In this document: positions 16,686 to 27,400 of the stretch, piece after piece
Layout: each line of letters opens with the position of its first letter
Position numbering within the stretch: the first letter of the stretch is position 1
Assembly: GCF_015209505.1 (NCBI RefSeq)
Contig: NZ_JADEYC010000014.1
Location: forward strand, 157,290-221,289
DNA from: Saccharopolyspora montiporae
Lineage (GTDB): Bacteria > Actinomycetota > Actinomycetes > Mycobacteriales > Pseudonocardiaceae
Direction: 5' to 3'
DNA: 64,000 nt
Position numbers and translations under genes: made by a program
Notes under the pieces: model-generated
Told to the model about the DNA's origin: nothing
The model's database searches: none
The model's input: only the letters and a program-made list of their open reading frames with translations

Positions 16686-17906
16686 ATGGCTCAGCAGAGC
16701 GAGGCCGACTCGCGCCCCTCCCCGGCCAAGCGCGGCGCACTGCTCGGCGCCGTGTTCCTGATGGCCACCAGCGCTATCGGACCGGGCTTCATCACGCAGA
16801 CCACCGAGTTCACCATCCAGCTCGGCGCGGCGTTCGCGTTCGCGATCCTGGTCTCGATCCTGGTCGACATCGCCGTGCAGCTCAACGTCTGGCGGGTCAT
16901 CGGGGTCTCCGGCATGCGCGCCCAGGACCTGGGCAACAAGGTCGTGCCCGGCCTCGGGTACGTGATGGCCGCCCTGGTCGTCTTCGGCGGGCTGGTGTTC
17001 AACATCGGCAACATCGCAGGCACCTCGCTGGGTCTGGACGCGTTGGTCGGCCTGGACGTCAAGATCGGCGGCACGATCTCCGCGCTGGTCGCCGTGGCGA
17101 TCTTCCTGAGCAAGAAGGCCGGTGCCGCCGTCGACCGGCTCGTGGTCGTGCTCGGCGTGGTGATGATCGGGCTGACCACCTACGTCGCCATCACCTCCGC
17201 GCCGCCGGTGGGCCAGGCCATGCAGCAGGCGGTGCTGCCCGACCGGGTCGACTTCCTGGTGATCACCACGCTCATCGGCGGGACCGTGGGCGGCTACATC
17301 ACCTACGCGGGCGCGCACCGCCTCGTGGACGCCGGGGTCACCGGCCCCGAGCGCATCGCCGAGGTCAGCCGCAGCTCGATCACCTCGCTGGTGGTCACCG
17401 GGATCATGCGGCTCGTGCTGTTCCTGGCCGTGCTCGGCGTGGTCAACACCGGCGTCAGCTTGGCCACCGGGAACCCCACCGCGACCGCTTTCCACGCCGC
17501 GGCGGGCGAGGTCGGTCTGCGGCTGTTCGGCATGATCCTCTGGGCGGCCAGCCTGACCTCGGTCATCGGCGCCGCCTACACCTCGGTCTCCTTCCTGGTG
17601 ACCTTCTCCGCGAAGCTGGAGCGCCGGCGCAACTGGCTGGTCGTCGCGTTCATCGCCGTGTCCGCGGCGGTGTTCCTGGTCCTGGGCCAGTCGCCGACCA
17701 CGCTGCTCGTGCTCGCCGGTGCGCTCAACGGACTGATCCTGCCGGTCGGCTTCGGCGTGCTGATGTGGGTGGCGCTGCGCCGCAGCGACCTGCTGCACGG
17801 CTACCGCTACCCGAAGTGGCTGCTGGTCATCGGCCTGGTGGTGTGGCTGCTGACCGTGTACCTGGGCGTCAACTCGCTCGGCGGCATCGCCGAACTGTGG
17901 AATTGA
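16686..17906 (+). CDS. Nramp-family transporter of the YcsG type, lacking the canonical metal motif
   Basis: A 406-residue polytopic membrane protein with about 11 predicted helices. It belongs to the Nramp superfamily ([16 protein letters not shown] in the first helix), but the metal-binding DPGN and MPH/MPET motifs of true Mn/Fe transporters are absent. Homologous YcsG genes sit with pxpABC in Bacillus and many others, so the transported solute is more likely 5-oxoproline or another organic acid than a divalent metal; this is inferred. ATG at 16686 is chosen, with GGAG just ahead; a GTG five codons upstream is possible. The pxpA start follows after eight bases. Confidence 0.82.
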   Translation: MAQQSEADSRPSPAKRGALLGAVFLMATSAIGPGFITQTTEFTIQLGAAFAFAILVSILVDIAVQLNVWRVIGVSGMRAQDLGNKVVPGLGYVMAALVVFGGLVFNIGNIAGTSLGLDALVGLDVKIGGTISALVAVAIFLSKKAGAAVDRLVVVLGVVMIGLTTYVAITSAPPVGQAMQQAVLPDRVDFLVITTLIGGTVGGYITYAGAHRLVDAGVTGPERIAEVSRSSITSLVVTGIMRLVLFLAVLGVVNTGVSLATGNPTATAFHAAAGEVGLRLFGMILWAASLTSVIGAAYTSVSFLVTFSAKLERRRNWLVVAFIAVSAAVFLVLGQSPTTLLVLAGALNGLILPVGFGVLMWVALRRSDLLHGYRYPKWLLVIGLVVWLLTVYLGVNSLGGIAELWN

Positions 17907-17914
17907 GGTGCCTC

Positions 17915-18673
17915 GTGGATCTGAACTCGGACCTCGCGGAGAGCTTCGGACGCTGGGAGCTCGGTGACGACGACGCGCTGCTGGACATCGTCACCAGCGC
18001 GAACGTCGCGTGCGGCTACCACGCCGGGGACGCCACCGTGATCCGCCGGGCCTGCGCGCGGGCCGCGACCAACGGGGTCGCGGTCGGTGCGCAGGTCGCC
18101 TACCGGGACCTGCCCGGGTTCGGCAGGCGGTTCATCGACGTCGCGCCCGCCGAGCTGACCAACGACATCGTCTACCAGATCGGTGCGCTGGCCGGGCTGG
18201 CCGCGATCACCGGCACCCGGGTCTCCTACGTCAAACCGCACGGCGCGCTGTACAACGCGATCGTCACGCACACCGAGCAGGCCGCGGCCGTGGTCGAGGC
18301 GGTCGGTGAGTACGACGACCGGCTCGCCGTGCTCGGGCTGCCCGGTTCGGAGTGGCTGCGGCTGGCTGAGCGCGCCGGGCTGCGGGTGCACCGGGAAGCC
18401 TTCGCCGACCGCGCCTACACGCCGGAGGGCACGCTCGTGCCGCGCCGCGAATCCGGTGCGGTGCTGCACGATCCGGACGCCATCGCCGAGCGCTGCGCGC
18501 GCATCGCCGCGGGCGATCCGATCGAGGCGGTGGACGGCTCGCCGCTGACCGTGCAGGCGGACTCGATCTGCGTGCACGGGGACAGCCCCGGCGCGGTGCG
18601 CATCGCCGAGACCGTGCGGGATCGCCTGCGCGGCCAGGGGATCCGGCTGCGCCCGTTCGCCGGGGAGGGCTGA
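17915..18673 (+). CDS. pxpA: 5-oxoprolinase subunit A (LamB/YcsF family)
   Basis: A 252-residue TIM-barrel-type protein. The family start [12 protein letters not shown], then [12 protein letters not shown] and [13 protein letters not shown] are present, and the C-terminal [12 protein letters not shown] is intact. PxpA, with PxpB and PxpC, hydrolyses 5-oxo-L-proline to glutamate with ATP. The GTG at 17915 gives the normal length and directly follows the transporter. It forms one operon with pxpB (four-base gap), pxpC and the DUF1445 gene. Confidence 0.94.
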   Translation: MDLNSDLAESFGRWELGDDDALLDIVTSANVACGYHAGDATVIRRACARAATNGVAVGAQVAYRDLPGFGRRFIDVAPAELTNDIVYQIGALAGLAAITGTRVSYVKPHGALYNAIVTHTEQAAAVVEAVGEYDDRLAVLGLPGSEWLRLAERAGLRVHREAFADRAYTPEGTLVPRRESGAVLHDPDAIAERCARIAAGDPIEAVDGSPLTVQADSICVHGDSPGAVRIAETVRDRLRGQGIRLRPFAGEG

Positions 18674-18677
18674 GGGC

Positions 18678-19292
18678 GTGCGCTTCCTGCGGTGCGCCGA
18701 CCAGGGCCTGCTGGTCGAGCTGGCGGACCTGGACGAGGTCCAGGCGCTGTACGCGGCGCTGGCCCCCGACCCGCCCGCGGGGGTGGTCGACCTCGTGCCC
18801 GCCGCGCGCACGCTGCTACTGCGGCTGGATCCGGAGCAGGTTGATCCTGCCGAGGTGCAGCGGGTCGTGGCGCGGACCGAACCGGCCGCGGGAAGCCGCG
18901 CCGTCGGTGAGCTGCTGCGGGTACCGGTCGTCTACGACGGAGCCGACCTCGCCGACGTCGCCGAGCTGACCGGGCTCGGCCCGCGCGAGATCGTCGAGCG
19001 GCACACCGGTATCGAGTGGACGGTCGCGTTCGGCGGATTCGCGCCCGGTTTCGGCTACCTCGCCGGTGGGCCCGCCGAGCTCGTCGTGCCCCGCCGCGCC
19101 GAGTCGCGCACCAGGGTGCCCGCCGGTGCGGTCGGGCTGGCCGGCGAGTTCAGCGGCATCTACCCGCGCGAATCGCCCGGCGGGTGGCAGCTGATCGGCC
19201 GCACCGAGCTGCAGATCTGGCAGGTCGACCGGGATCCGCCCGCGCTGCTGCGGCCCGGCGTGCGGGTGCGTTTCGAGGAGGTGCCGGCATGA
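18678..19292 (+). CDS. pxpB: 5-oxoprolinase subunit B (KipI family)
   Basis: A 204-residue protein of the KipI/allophanate-hydrolase subunit 1 family. Characteristic segments are [29 protein letters not shown] and [20 protein letters not shown]. In Bacillus the relative KipI inhibits the sporulation kinase KinA, but the general family role is in the PxpABC 5-oxoprolinase. GTG start at 18678. Its stop overlaps the pxpC start (ATGA). Confidence 0.93.
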   Translation: MRFLRCADQGLLVELADLDEVQALYAALAPDPPAGVVDLVPAARTLLLRLDPEQVDPAEVQRVVARTEPAAGSRAVGELLRVPVVYDGADLADVAELTGLGPREIVERHTGIEWTVAFGGFAPGFGYLAGGPAELVVPRRAESRTRVPAGAVGLAGEFSGIYPRESPGGWQLIGRTELQIWQVDRDPPALLRPGVRVRFEEVPA

Positions 19293-20167
19293 GTGCGCTC
19301 TCCCCGGTTCCCGCGCTGGACGTGCTGGCCACGGGCCCGCTGGCCACGGTGCAGGACGCGGGGCGGCCCGGGTTGGCCGACATCGGCGTCGGTGCCTCCG
19401 GCGCCGCCGACCGCGCCGCGTACCGGCTCGCCAACCGGCTGGTGGCCAACGATCCGGACGCCGCGGCGGTGGAGATCACCTTCGGCGGATTCACCGCGCG
19501 GGCGCGCGGCGACCTCACGGTGGCGGTGACCGGAGCGGCCTGCCCGGTCGAGATCGACGGGCGGGGCGCTGCGGTGGACTCGGTGTTGCGGGTGCCGGCC
19601 GGCGCCGAGCTGCGCCTGGGCGCGCCGACCGCCGGACTGCGCTGCTACCTGGCGGTGCGCGGCGGGATCGACGTCGAACCGGTGCTCGGTTCGCGGGCCA
19701 CCGACCTGCTCGCCGGGCTCGGCCCGCCGGAACTGCAACCCGGGTCGGTGTTGCCCGCCGGACGGCCGCCCGCGGCGTTCCCGACCGTGGACCTGGCGCC
19801 GGTGCCCGCCCCGCCGGAAGGGGACGTGCTGCTGCACGCGGTCGCCGGACCGCGGGCGGACTGGTTCACCGAGCAGGCGTTGGAAGCGTTGTCCGGCAGC
19901 AGGTTCGAGGTGACCGCGCAGAGCAACCGGATCGGGATGCGCCTGGACGGACCGGATCTGCCGCGGGCGCGCACCGGGGAGCTGCCCAGCGAGGGGATGG
20001 TTCCCGGCGCGCTGCAGGTGCCGCCGTCGGCGCGGCCCACGCTGTTCCTGGCCGATCACCCGGTCACCGGCGGCTACCCGGTGATCGCGGTGCTGCGGGC
20101 CGCCGACGTCGCCCGGGCCGCGCAGGTGCGCCCCGGGCAGCACCTGCGGTTCCGGGTGCAGGACTGA
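19289..20167 (+). CDS. pxpC: 5-oxoprolinase subunit C (KipA family)
   Basis: A 292-residue partner of PxpB, homologous to the C-terminal part of allophanate/urea-amidolyase subunits. Family hallmarks are [20 protein letters not shown] near residue 20, [20 protein letters not shown] near 120 and [15 protein letters not shown] near the end. The ATG at 19289 overlaps the pxpB stop, which indicates translational coupling and a fixed stoichiometry. Confidence 0.93.
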   Translation: MSALSPVPALDVLATGPLATVQDAGRPGLADIGVGASGAADRAAYRLANRLVANDPDAAAVEITFGGFTARARGDLTVAVTGAACPVEIDGRGAAVDSVLRVPAGAELRLGAPTAGLRCYLAVRGGIDVEPVLGSRATDLLAGLGPPELQPGSVLPAGRPPAAFPTVDLAPVPAPPEGDVLLHAVAGPRADWFTEQALEALSGSRFEVTAQSNRIGMRLDGPDLPRARTGELPSEGMVPGALQVPPSARPTLFLADHPVTGGYPVIAVLRAADVARAAQVRPGQHLRFRVQD

Positions 20168-20190
20168 ACCAGCGAGGGGGAGAACCGCCG

Positions 20191-20991
20191 ATGATCGAGC
20201 CGCAGGACGCCGCCGCCCGGGCGCAGCTGCCGCCCGCGGAGGCGCGTGCCGCGTTCCGGGCCGGACGACGCGTGCCGACCGCGGGATTCAGCGCCGGATA
20301 CGCCCAGGCCAACCTGCTGTGCCTGCCGCGCGCGGATGCCTACGACTTCCTGGTCTTCGCCCAGCGCAACCCGAAATCCTGCCCGGTGCTGGAGGTGACC
20401 GAACCCGGCGCGGTGGCCGCCCCGACGTTCGACGGCGACCTGCGCACCGACCTGCCCGCCTACCGGGTCTACCGGCACGGGGAGCTCGTCGAGGAGCGCA
20501 CCGACGTCACCGACCTCTGGCGCGCGGACCTGGTCTCCTTCCTCATCGGGTGCAGCTTCACCTTCGAAGCGGCGCTGCTGGCCGACGAGGTCCCGGTCCG
20601 GCATGTCGAGGACGGCGGCAACGTGCCGATGTACCGCACGTCTCGGGCGTGCCGGTCCGCCGGTGCGCTGTCCGGTCCGCTCGTGGTGTCCATGCGCCCG
20701 ATCCCGGCCGAGCAGGTCGCCGACGCGGTGCGGATCACCTCCCGGTACCCGGCGGTGCACGGCGCTCCGGTGCACGTGGGTGCCCCGGAGCAGCTCGGGA
20801 TCACCGACCTCGCGGTGCCGGACTTCGGCGATCCGGTCGGGATCCGGCCGGGCGAGGTGCCGGTGTTCTGGGCCTGCGGCGTGACGCCGCAGGCGGCGGT
20901 GATGCAGTCGGCCCCCGATTTCGCGATCGGACACGCCCCCGGGCACATGGCGATCACCGACGCGCGGGACGCGCAGTTCCAGGTCCCGTGA
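20191..20991 (+). CDS. DUF1445 putative hydro-lyase (YcsI family)
   Basis: A 266-residue protein of the YcsI/D-glutamate cyclase-like family: [49 protein letters not shown] and [16 protein letters not shown] are family hallmarks. A mammalian relative converts D-glutamate to 5-oxo-D-proline, which links it chemically with the preceding 5-oxoprolinase genes; the bacterial activity is inferred. It ends the five-gene cluster transporter-pxpABC-DUF1445. ATG with GAGGGGGAG upstream. Confidence 0.88.
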   Translation: MIEPQDAAARAQLPPAEARAAFRAGRRVPTAGFSAGYAQANLLCLPRADAYDFLVFAQRNPKSCPVLEVTEPGAVAAPTFDGDLRTDLPAYRVYRHGELVEERTDVTDLWRADLVSFLIGCSFTFEAALLADEVPVRHVEDGGNVPMYRTSRACRSAGALSGPLVVSMRPIPAEQVADAVRITSRYPAVHGAPVHVGAPEQLGITDLAVPDFGDPVGIRPGEVPVFWACGVTPQAAVMQSAPDFAIGHAPGHMAITDARDAQFQVP

Positions 20992-21194
20992 TCCGGTAGC
21001 CGGGCGGGAATCGCACGTCCGGCGCGACCGGTCTTCTCGTTCGCTCCGCGGAATCCGTCTTCCGCCGGTGCGGCGAGTTCTTTTCGGTGCTCCGAAATGA
21101 CGCGTCCGAGATTCCCGAAACCGAGGAATCGCCGCCTCGGAATCGCGCATTCGCTTTTTCTTCCCGCGAATCGGTGTGTAGGGTTTTCCGCAGA
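20992..21194 (+). promoter_or_regulatory. Promoter region of the riboswitch-controlled gene
   Basis: No gene is seen in this AT-richer part of the 374-base gap. Inverted repeats CCGAGG/CCTCGG (21121-21140) and ATTCGC/GCGAAT (21149-21171) are present. A -10-like TAGGGT at 21179-21184 would start transcription near 21190, immediately before the riboswitch. Confidence 0.45.
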
Positions 21195-21289
21195 GAAGGG
21201 GAGTAGTCCGCAATACCGCGGTCGACATGATGGCGATCCGTTCGCCCGGTCGCGGAGCCTCGGCGTTCCACCAGGTGGGCGAGACCTTC
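21195..21289 (+). promoter_or_regulatory. yybP-ykoY (manganese) riboswitch aptamer
   Basis: The two conserved loops are present: GGGGAGTAG at 21198-21206 and GCGAGACCTTC at 21279-21289. The closing P1 helix GAAGG (21195-21199) pairs with CCTTC (21285-21289). Inner hairpins CCGC/GCGG (21208-21221), GGCGA/TCGCC (21232-21246) and CCACC/GGTGG (about 21269-21279) fill the space, with GTCGACATGATGG in the middle as in actinobacterial members. This class binds Mn2+ and switches on Mn exporters; a GDT1-family gene follows, which supports the call. Confidence 0.88.
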
Positions 21290-21307
21290 GGTATCCGGTT
21301 GTTGTCC

Positions 21308-21340
21308 TCCGGGCCGAAGCGCGTCCGCTTCCGCGGCCCG
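21308..21340 (+). promoter_or_regulatory. Expression-platform hairpin after the Mn riboswitch
   Basis: CCGGGCC-GAAGCG pairs with CGCTTC-(three-base bulge)-GGCCCGG around CGTC. It lies between aptamer and start codon, 26 bases before GTG at 21366. It could be the terminator or anti-start structure that the aptamer controls. Confidence 0.55.
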
Positions 21341-21365
21341 GGAACGTCGAAAGAGGCGGTACCTC

Positions 21366-21950
21366 GTGGTGCTCAGCAGTTTCGCCATCAGCACTGCAGC
21401 CATCTTCGTCGCCGAACTCGGCGACAAATCGCAATTGCTGGCGATGACGTTCGCCGCCCGATATCGCGCGTGGCAGGTCCTGCTCGGAATCACCGTCGCC
21501 ACCACTGCGGTGCACGCCGCATCGGTGGGATTGGGAGTCGGGCTGGGTAGTCTCCTCTCCACCGAATTGATGGGGCTGTTGGCCGGGGCCGCATTCCTCG
21601 GATTCGCCGCGTGGACGGTGCGCGGCGACAGGCTCACCGATGCCGAGCGCAACGCGGGCAGCAATCGGGTCGGCTCGGCGGTCCTCATCGTCACGATCGC
21701 GTTCTTCCTGGCCGAGCTCGGCGACAAGACGATGCTGGCCACCGTCACCCTGGCCACCCAGCAGCACTGGCTGGGCACCTGGATCGGCTCGACGGTCGGC
21801 ATGGTGGTGGCCGATGCGCTGGCCATCGGCGTGGGCCTGCTGCTCGGCAAGTACCTGCCCGACCGGTTGATCCGCTACGGGGCGGCCGCGCTGTTCGTGC
21901 TGTTCGGGCTGTGGCTGGTGGTGGACTCGCTGCCCGCCGTGCTGGCCTGA
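21366..21950 (+). CDS. GDT1/TMEM165-family cation exporter, probably Mn2+
   Basis: A 194-residue membrane protein with six predicted helices and two copies of the family motif (FVAELGDKSQLLAM at about 15-28 and FFLAELGDKTMLATV near 120). UPF0016/GDT1 proteins move Mn2+ or Ca2+ out of the cell. The yybP-ykoY riboswitch directly upstream argues for Mn2+ export induced by excess Mn. GTG at 21366 is preceded by AGAGG at a slightly long spacing. Confidence 0.9.
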   Translation: MVLSSFAISTAAIFVAELGDKSQLLAMTFAARYRAWQVLLGITVATTAVHAASVGLGVGLGSLLSTELMGLLAGAAFLGFAAWTVRGDRLTDAERNAGSNRVGSAVLIVTIAFFLAELGDKTMLATVTLATQQHWLGTWIGSTVGMVVADALAIGVGLLLGKYLPDRLIRYGAAALFVLFGLWLVVDSLPAVLA

Positions 21951-22063
21951 CCCTCGTCCGCTGCTGCGTCCGGGTGATCGGGTCAACCCGTGTCCGGCCG
22001 GCCGAGTGTTCGTTGGCAGGGTGGTGCGCGAACCCGGGTGCGCGGCTGCATGGAGGACTTTCG

Positions 22064-23122
22064 ATGACGTGGATGATCTACGGCGCCAACGGCTACACCG
22101 GGCGCCTGGTGGCCGACCTCGCGGTCCAGCGCGGCGAACAGCCGGTGCTGGCCGGGCGCGGCGCGGAGAGCGTCGCCCGGCTGGCCACCGCGCGCGGGCT
22201 GGAACACCGGATCTTCGACCTGGCCGACCCTGCCGCGGTCGACACCGGACTGGACGGGATCGACCTCGTCGTGCACTGCGCCGGCCCGTTCTCGGCCACC
22301 TCCCGGCCGATGGTGGACGGCTGCCTGCGCAACGGCGCGCACTACCTGGACATCACCGGGGAGGTCGACGTCTTCGAGTCGATCTTCGCCCGCGACGAAC
22401 AGGCCCGCGGCGCCGGAGTCGTGCTGCTGCCCGGCGTCGGCTTCGACGTGGTGCCCACCGACTGCCTGGCCGCGGCCGTGGCCGCCGAACTGCCCACCGC
22501 CACCCGGCTGGACCTGGCGTTCCAAGCCGGCGGCGGGATCAGCGGCGGCACGCTGAAGAGCGCGCTGGAAGGCGCCGCGCTGGGCGGCCGGGTCCGGGTG
22601 GACGGGCAGCTGCGCGACGTGCCGATGGCCTGGCGACGGCGCGAGGTCCCGTTCCCGTCCGGGCCGCGCAAGGTGGCCTCGCTGCCCTGGGGCGACGTCG
22701 CCACCGCCTACCGCAGCACCGGGATCGGCACCATCACCACGTTCGCCCGGCTGCCCGGTGTCGACCTCGGTGGACCCGCCGCGCGGTTGGGCCGGTTGGC
22801 GCTGCGCGCACCCGGTGCGCAGGCGCTCGGCAAGGCCGCGATCGGCCGGTTCGTGCGCGGGCCCGGCGAGGGCAAGCGGTCCGCCAGCTGGGTCGAGGTC
22901 TACGCCGAGGCCACCGATCCGGACGGCACGACGGTGTCCGCGGCGCTGATCGGGCCGGACACCTACGACTTCACCGCGGACTCGGTGCTGCGCTCGGTGG
23001 CCGCCGTGCGCGCCGAACGGCCCGAGCCCGGCGCGCACACCCCGTCGACCGCGTTCGGCGCCGATTTCGTCCGCCGCATGCACGGAGTGCGCGTCATCGA
23101 ACCCGCGCGCGTCTCCGGATAG
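22064..23122 (+). CDS. Saccharopine dehydrogenase-fold oxidoreductase (trans-acting enoyl reductase type)
   Basis: A 352-residue protein with an N-terminal Rossmann signature YGANGYTGRLVADLA, VVHCAGPFSATS, then GAHYLDITGEVDVFE and LLPGVGFDVVPTDCLA. These match the saccharopine dehydrogenase-like family that includes mycobacterial trans-acting enoyl reductases and membrane-lipid enzymes. No polyketide synthase lies nearby, so the substrate is unknown. ATG at 22064 follows GGAGGA by six bases. It converges on the jetD gene. Confidence 0.82.
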   Translation: MTWMIYGANGYTGRLVADLAVQRGEQPVLAGRGAESVARLATARGLEHRIFDLADPAAVDTGLDGIDLVVHCAGPFSATSRPMVDGCLRNGAHYLDITGEVDVFESIFARDEQARGAGVVLLPGVGFDVVPTDCLAAAVAAELPTATRLDLAFQAGGGISGGTLKSALEGAALGGRVRVDGQLRDVPMAWRRREVPFPSGPRKVASLPWGDVATAYRSTGIGTITTFARLPGVDLGGPAARLGRLALRAPGAQALGKAAIGRFVRGPGEGKRSASWVEVYAEATDPDGTTVSAALIGPDTYDFTADSVLRSVAAVRAERPEPGAHTPSTAFGADFVRRMHGVRVIEPARVSG

Positions 23123-23165
23123 GCAGGGTCCGCGGGGCGGTACCGGTCGAATGCCCGTGGCAGCG

Positions 23166-23182
23166 GCTGCCGCCGCGGCAGC
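23166..23182. terminator. Hairpin between convergent genes
   Basis: GCTGCC-GCCGC-GGCAGC, with an overlapping alternative GGCAGC-G-GCTGCC at 23159-23171, lies between the stops of the reductase and jetD. It may end transcription from both sides. Confidence 0.4.
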
Positions 23183-23187
23183 ACGCC

Positions 23188-24441
23188 TCAGCGGCCCGGA
23201 CCAGCCGCCAGGTCGGCGAGGAGCACGTCGAGCAGCTGCTCTTGGCGCACGGCGCGGGCCGAGGTGGCCATGAGTTCGGCCAGGTGCGGATCCCACGGCG
23301 TGGCACGGGATTCGCCGACCAGGTTCGGCAGATCCGTCCTCGACTCCGCGGCGGCGTCGACGGCGCTGCGGTAGTCGTCGGCACCCATCCGCCACGGCTG
23401 CGCGCCGAACTCGGCGTGCAGCAGACCGGTCAGCGCGACGCCCGGCCAGTCGAAGTCGGCGTTGACGTGCAGCATCGCGCCGTCCGCGCGCAGCCGGGTC
23501 AGCAGCAACCGCGCCACGGGCCCCGGGCGTCCGCCCAGCCCGAGCACCGCCGTCGCCGTCCCCGCCTCCGCGGCGGCCTCCAGCAGCCGGTCGTGTTCGA
23601 CCACGGCGACGGGCGTACCGGGTTCCACCAGCCGCTGCGGGGCCGTGCGCAGGTCCGCCGCGGTCAGGTGCGCGGGCAGGCCCAGTCGGGTGCGCGCGGT
23701 CACCGATGCCGACCACGGATCCGTGCCGGTCAGCGGCAGTGCCCAGCACAGCGCGGTCGCGGAGACCGCGTCGGGCAGCACCCCACTGCGTTCCCACAGC
23801 GCGTCCTGCGCCGCGGCCGATCCCGAGGGCTCGACCTCGTGCGCCAGGGCAGCGGCCTTGAGCGCCAGCCTGCTCAGCGCGGTTCCGGCGTCGAGCCCGC
23901 GCGGATCCCCGGCGCGTGCGGCCAGTTCGGCGCGCGGTGTCCAGCTGGTCGCCGGGCCGCGCAGCGACATCGCCGCGAGTACCCGGGCGGTGCGGTCGGC
24001 CAGCGCGGGCAGCTCACCGGCCGCGATCCGGCCGTACTGCGGGATCCAGCGCAGCCAGGGCTCGGCCCACGGCTCGTCGAGCAGGTCGTGCGCGGCCAGC
24101 GCGGTGCGGGCCGGGTCCGGAGCGGACGGGCTCGCGGTGTCGGCCGTGCCGGTCTCTGTGGCGTCGACGGGAGTGCCGTGCAGTGCTTCGAGCGCTTCGC
24201 GCAGCCCGACGCCGACCCGGCTCGCCCGCAGCGCTTCGTCCAATTTGGACACGCTGATCCGGGTGCCCGCGCCCCACATCGGGCGCCCGTACAGCTCGCC
24301 CACGGCCTGCCGGGTCGCCTCGTCCGGCAGCTGCAGGCGGAAGGTGGGCGCGGACGTGCGCAGCGCCTCGCGCGCCGCGTCCCACAGCCCTCGCAGCTCC
24401 GCGCCGCCCCACGCGTCGCGGATCCGTTCTGCGTCGTCCAT
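23188..24441 (-). CDS. jetD: Wadjet type II nuclease subunit JetD (TIGR02679/DUF2399)
   Basis: A 417-residue protein. The C-terminal Toprim-like (DUF2399) region has E282 in VVEHDR and the metal-binding pair D329/D331 in HVNADFDWPG, followed by WRMGADDYRSAV. JetD is the topoisomerase VI-like nuclease that cuts closed-circular plasmids after loop extrusion by JetABC. The N-terminal 230 residues (DUF3323-type arm) are intact. ATG at 24441 has GGGGAGAG upstream; the jetC stop lies 16 bases before. It is the last gene of the four-gene operon. Confidence 0.92.
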   Translation of the reverse strand: MDDAERIRDAWGGAELRGLWDAAREALRTSAPTFRLQLPDEATRQAVGELYGRPMWGAGTRISVSKLDEALRASRVGVGLREALEALHGTPVDATETGTADTASPSAPDPARTALAAHDLLDEPWAEPWLRWIPQYGRIAAGELPALADRTARVLAAMSLRGPATSWTPRAELAARAGDPRGLDAGTALSRLALKAAALAHEVEPSGSAAAQDALWERSGVLPDAVSATALCWALPLTGTDPWSASVTARTRLGLPAHLTAADLRTAPQRLVEPGTPVAVVEHDRLLEAAAEAGTATAVLGLGGRPGPVARLLLTRLRADGAMLHVNADFDWPGVALTGLLHAEFGAQPWRMGADDYRSAVDAAAESRTDLPNLVGESRATPWDPHLAELMATSARAVRQEQLLDVLLADLAAGPGR

Positions 24442-24457
24442 GCTCTCTCCCCTCCGC

Positions 24458-27400
24458 TCACCAGCCGCCGGAGCGCTGCAGATCGGCGCCGTCCCAGGTG
24501 GTGTGCGTGCAGGCGATCCCGTGCCCGCTGCGCGGCCGCAGCACATCGTAGATGTGCATCCGCGGGATCTTCGGCGAGACGCCCCACCCGCTGGGCCAGG
24601 TGATCAGCCAGTCCATGTCCAGATCCACCAGCAGCCCCAGCATCCGCGCGATCGTCGGATCGTCCAGCCGCTCGAACGCCTCGTCCAGGAGTACCAGCCG
24701 CAGCGGACCCCGCCCGTCGGCGGAGACGCTGACCGCGTCGTAGAACGCCGCCGCGGCGGCGAACAGGGTCACGTAGGAGATCAGCCGTGTCTCACCGGAG
24801 GAGAGCTGGCGCAACCGCCGGACCCGCGGTTTGCCGTCCGGACCGGAATCGCGCACCCGCACGGTGAACGCAAACCAGGAGCGGTAGTCCAGCGCGCGGG
24901 CCAGGATCTCGGCGTAGCCGCCGGACGTGGAGTCGCGCTCGGCCTCGATCAGCCCGGTGAACACCCGGCGCAGCAACGCGTCCTGGTCCTCGCTGCGCTC
25001 GGCGAACGGGGTGCGCACCAGCTCGATCGCCTGCCGGATGTCCTCGCCCAGCGCGGCCGAGGGCTGCCAGTCCAGCTGGACGTGCACGCCCTGGCTGGAC
25101 CGCGCCCCGTCCAGCACCTCGTTCATCCGCGCGCACAGGTCGTCGGCGATGCCGATCTGGCTGCGCAGCCGCTCGGCGAGATCGCGGATCAGGTAGTCGG
25201 CGAAGATCGACTGGTAGCGCTCGTTGAGGTATCCGCGCTGCTCCGCCAGCCGTTCGGCCACCTGCCGGGCGGCCTCGGCCACCGGCTGTGGCCCCTCCTC
25301 GCCGGTCACCGTCACGGTGAGCAGGCCGTCCTGGTCGGCGGCGGTGATGTCGTAGCCGCCGCTGAGCGAGTGCTGCAGCGCCTGCAGCCGGTTGAGCACG
25401 GTGGCTTCGGTGGATCCCTTGCCCTCGGCGGCGGCGACGAGCCGCGCCGCCTCGTCGAGCTCGGCCGGCTGCTCGCCCGCGCCCGCGGCCGCCCACACGC
25501 CCGGGGCGCGCAACGCGGTGCGGAACGCCTCGGTGGCCTCGTCGGCGTCCCGCTCCCGGCCCGCGAGCTGGGACTGCTTGTTCTCCAGCTGCGTCTCCAG
25601 GCGCGCCGCGGACTCGCGCAGTGAGCTGAGCTCCTCCCGCGCCTTCGGCAGCCGGTCGCGCACCTCGGTGCGCTCGCGTTCCAGCGCGGAGACCTTGTCG
25701 GCGACCTCCTCGGCCTGCCCGCCCACGGCCGCGCCCAGTTCGTCCAGCGCGGCCTGCTGCTCGGCGTGTTCGGTGCAGCGGCTCTCGGCCTGGCTTTCGG
25801 CCTCCATCCGGTCGGCGACGGCGACGTCGTGGTGCAGCGCGATATCGCGCAGTTCGTGCAGCGTGGGCAGGCAGCGCGCTTCCACCGCCTCGCGCAGCGA
25901 TTCGATGGCGCTGCCCGCTTCGGCGGCCGCGCGGCGGGCCGCGTCCAGCGCCGCCGTGTCGGCCGGAAGCCCCGCCTCGCCGGTCGCCCGGGTCAGTTCG
26001 GCCTGCTGGGCCTGCCGGCGCTGGTCGGCTTCCCGGTGCTGTTCGCGCAGCTGCGCGGCTTGCTGCTCCGCGGTCCCGGCGGCCTCGATCGCGTCGGCGC
26101 AGCGGGTGTGCGCGGTGAGCACCTCGTCGGCGCCCGGATAGGACTCCAGGTGCTGCTCCAGGGCCGTCGTGCGGTCCGCCGCTTCCCGGTGGCGCTGCTC
26201 GGCGCGGCCGATGCGCTCGCGCAGCCGGGCGAGCTCCTCCTCCAGCTCGGCCACCCGCCGGTCGCGGGCGGCTTCGCGGGCCCCGGACCCGACGAACTCG
26301 GCCGCCTCCTTGTGCCAGGTGCCGGTCAGGACTCCGGCGCGCCAGGAACCGGTCACCGACACCGCGAGTCCCGCGCCGTCACCGGTGGGCACGGCGGCCA
26401 GCAGCGCGGCCACCCGGTCGTTGGGCACCGGGCTGTCCTGATCGGCCGCGGGCACCAGCAGCTCACCCAGGTGTGGACCGTCGACCGGATCGCCGGGCCG
26501 GGCGAGCAGCTCGGCCAGGTCGGGGACTTCGCCGCCGGCGCTGACCCATGCGCTGAGCAGGCCGCTGGCCTGCAGCGCGGCCTCCAGGCCCGCCCGGTCG
26601 CGGTCGCCGAGGTCCGCCCGGAAGTCGACGAGCCGGTGGAAGGCCCTGCCCGTGGCGGGATCCCGGTCGGCGGTGGTCCAGCCGGGCGGTTGCGGTGCGT
26701 GTTCCCGGCCGGACCGCAGCTCGGCGAGTTCCTGCTCCCCGGTGCCGGCGAGCTCGCGCAGGTCGGCGATCTCGCGCTCGGCCGCGGCGACCTCGGTGCG
26801 CGCCTGCTGCAGCTGCGGGCGCGCCCACTGCCGGATCCGCTCGCGGGAGCGGCGCGGGGCGTCCGGGTCCTCGGCGAGGGTGTCCGGCTTGGGCGGTTCC
26901 GGGGCGGGATCGTCCGATGTGGATGGCCATTCGGCGATCCAGGTGCGCGCCCGCTCGGTCCAGTCCGCGGTGGCGTCGGCGAGCTGCTGGTCGGCCTGGT
27001 TGCGGCGGCCGGAGGCCTCGGTGGCGCTGAGCTGCACCTGCCGCGCCTGCTTGTGCAGGTCGTCGACCCGGTCGCGTTCGGCGTCCAGTTCCACCGACTG
27101 CTGGTGCAGGCTCAGCACCAGCGCGGCGTGCCTGCGCGCGGTGCTCACCGCCTCCGCGCAGGTCGCGGACACCGACCCGAGCTCGGTGGACAGCGCTTCG
27201 GCGTCGAACGCGGGCACCACCGGGCGCTGGATCGCCAGCGGCTCGGCGTCCGGTTCGACGGTGGTGCGCACCCGGGCCTGCTCGGCGCCGAGCTCGGCGG
27301 CGGGCACCCGGGGCAGCGCGGGGAGGTCGGCGCCGCCGAGACCGGCGGTGGACAGCTGCTCGCGCGCGTGCCCGGCGGCCTGGTCGGCCGCGTCGACGTC

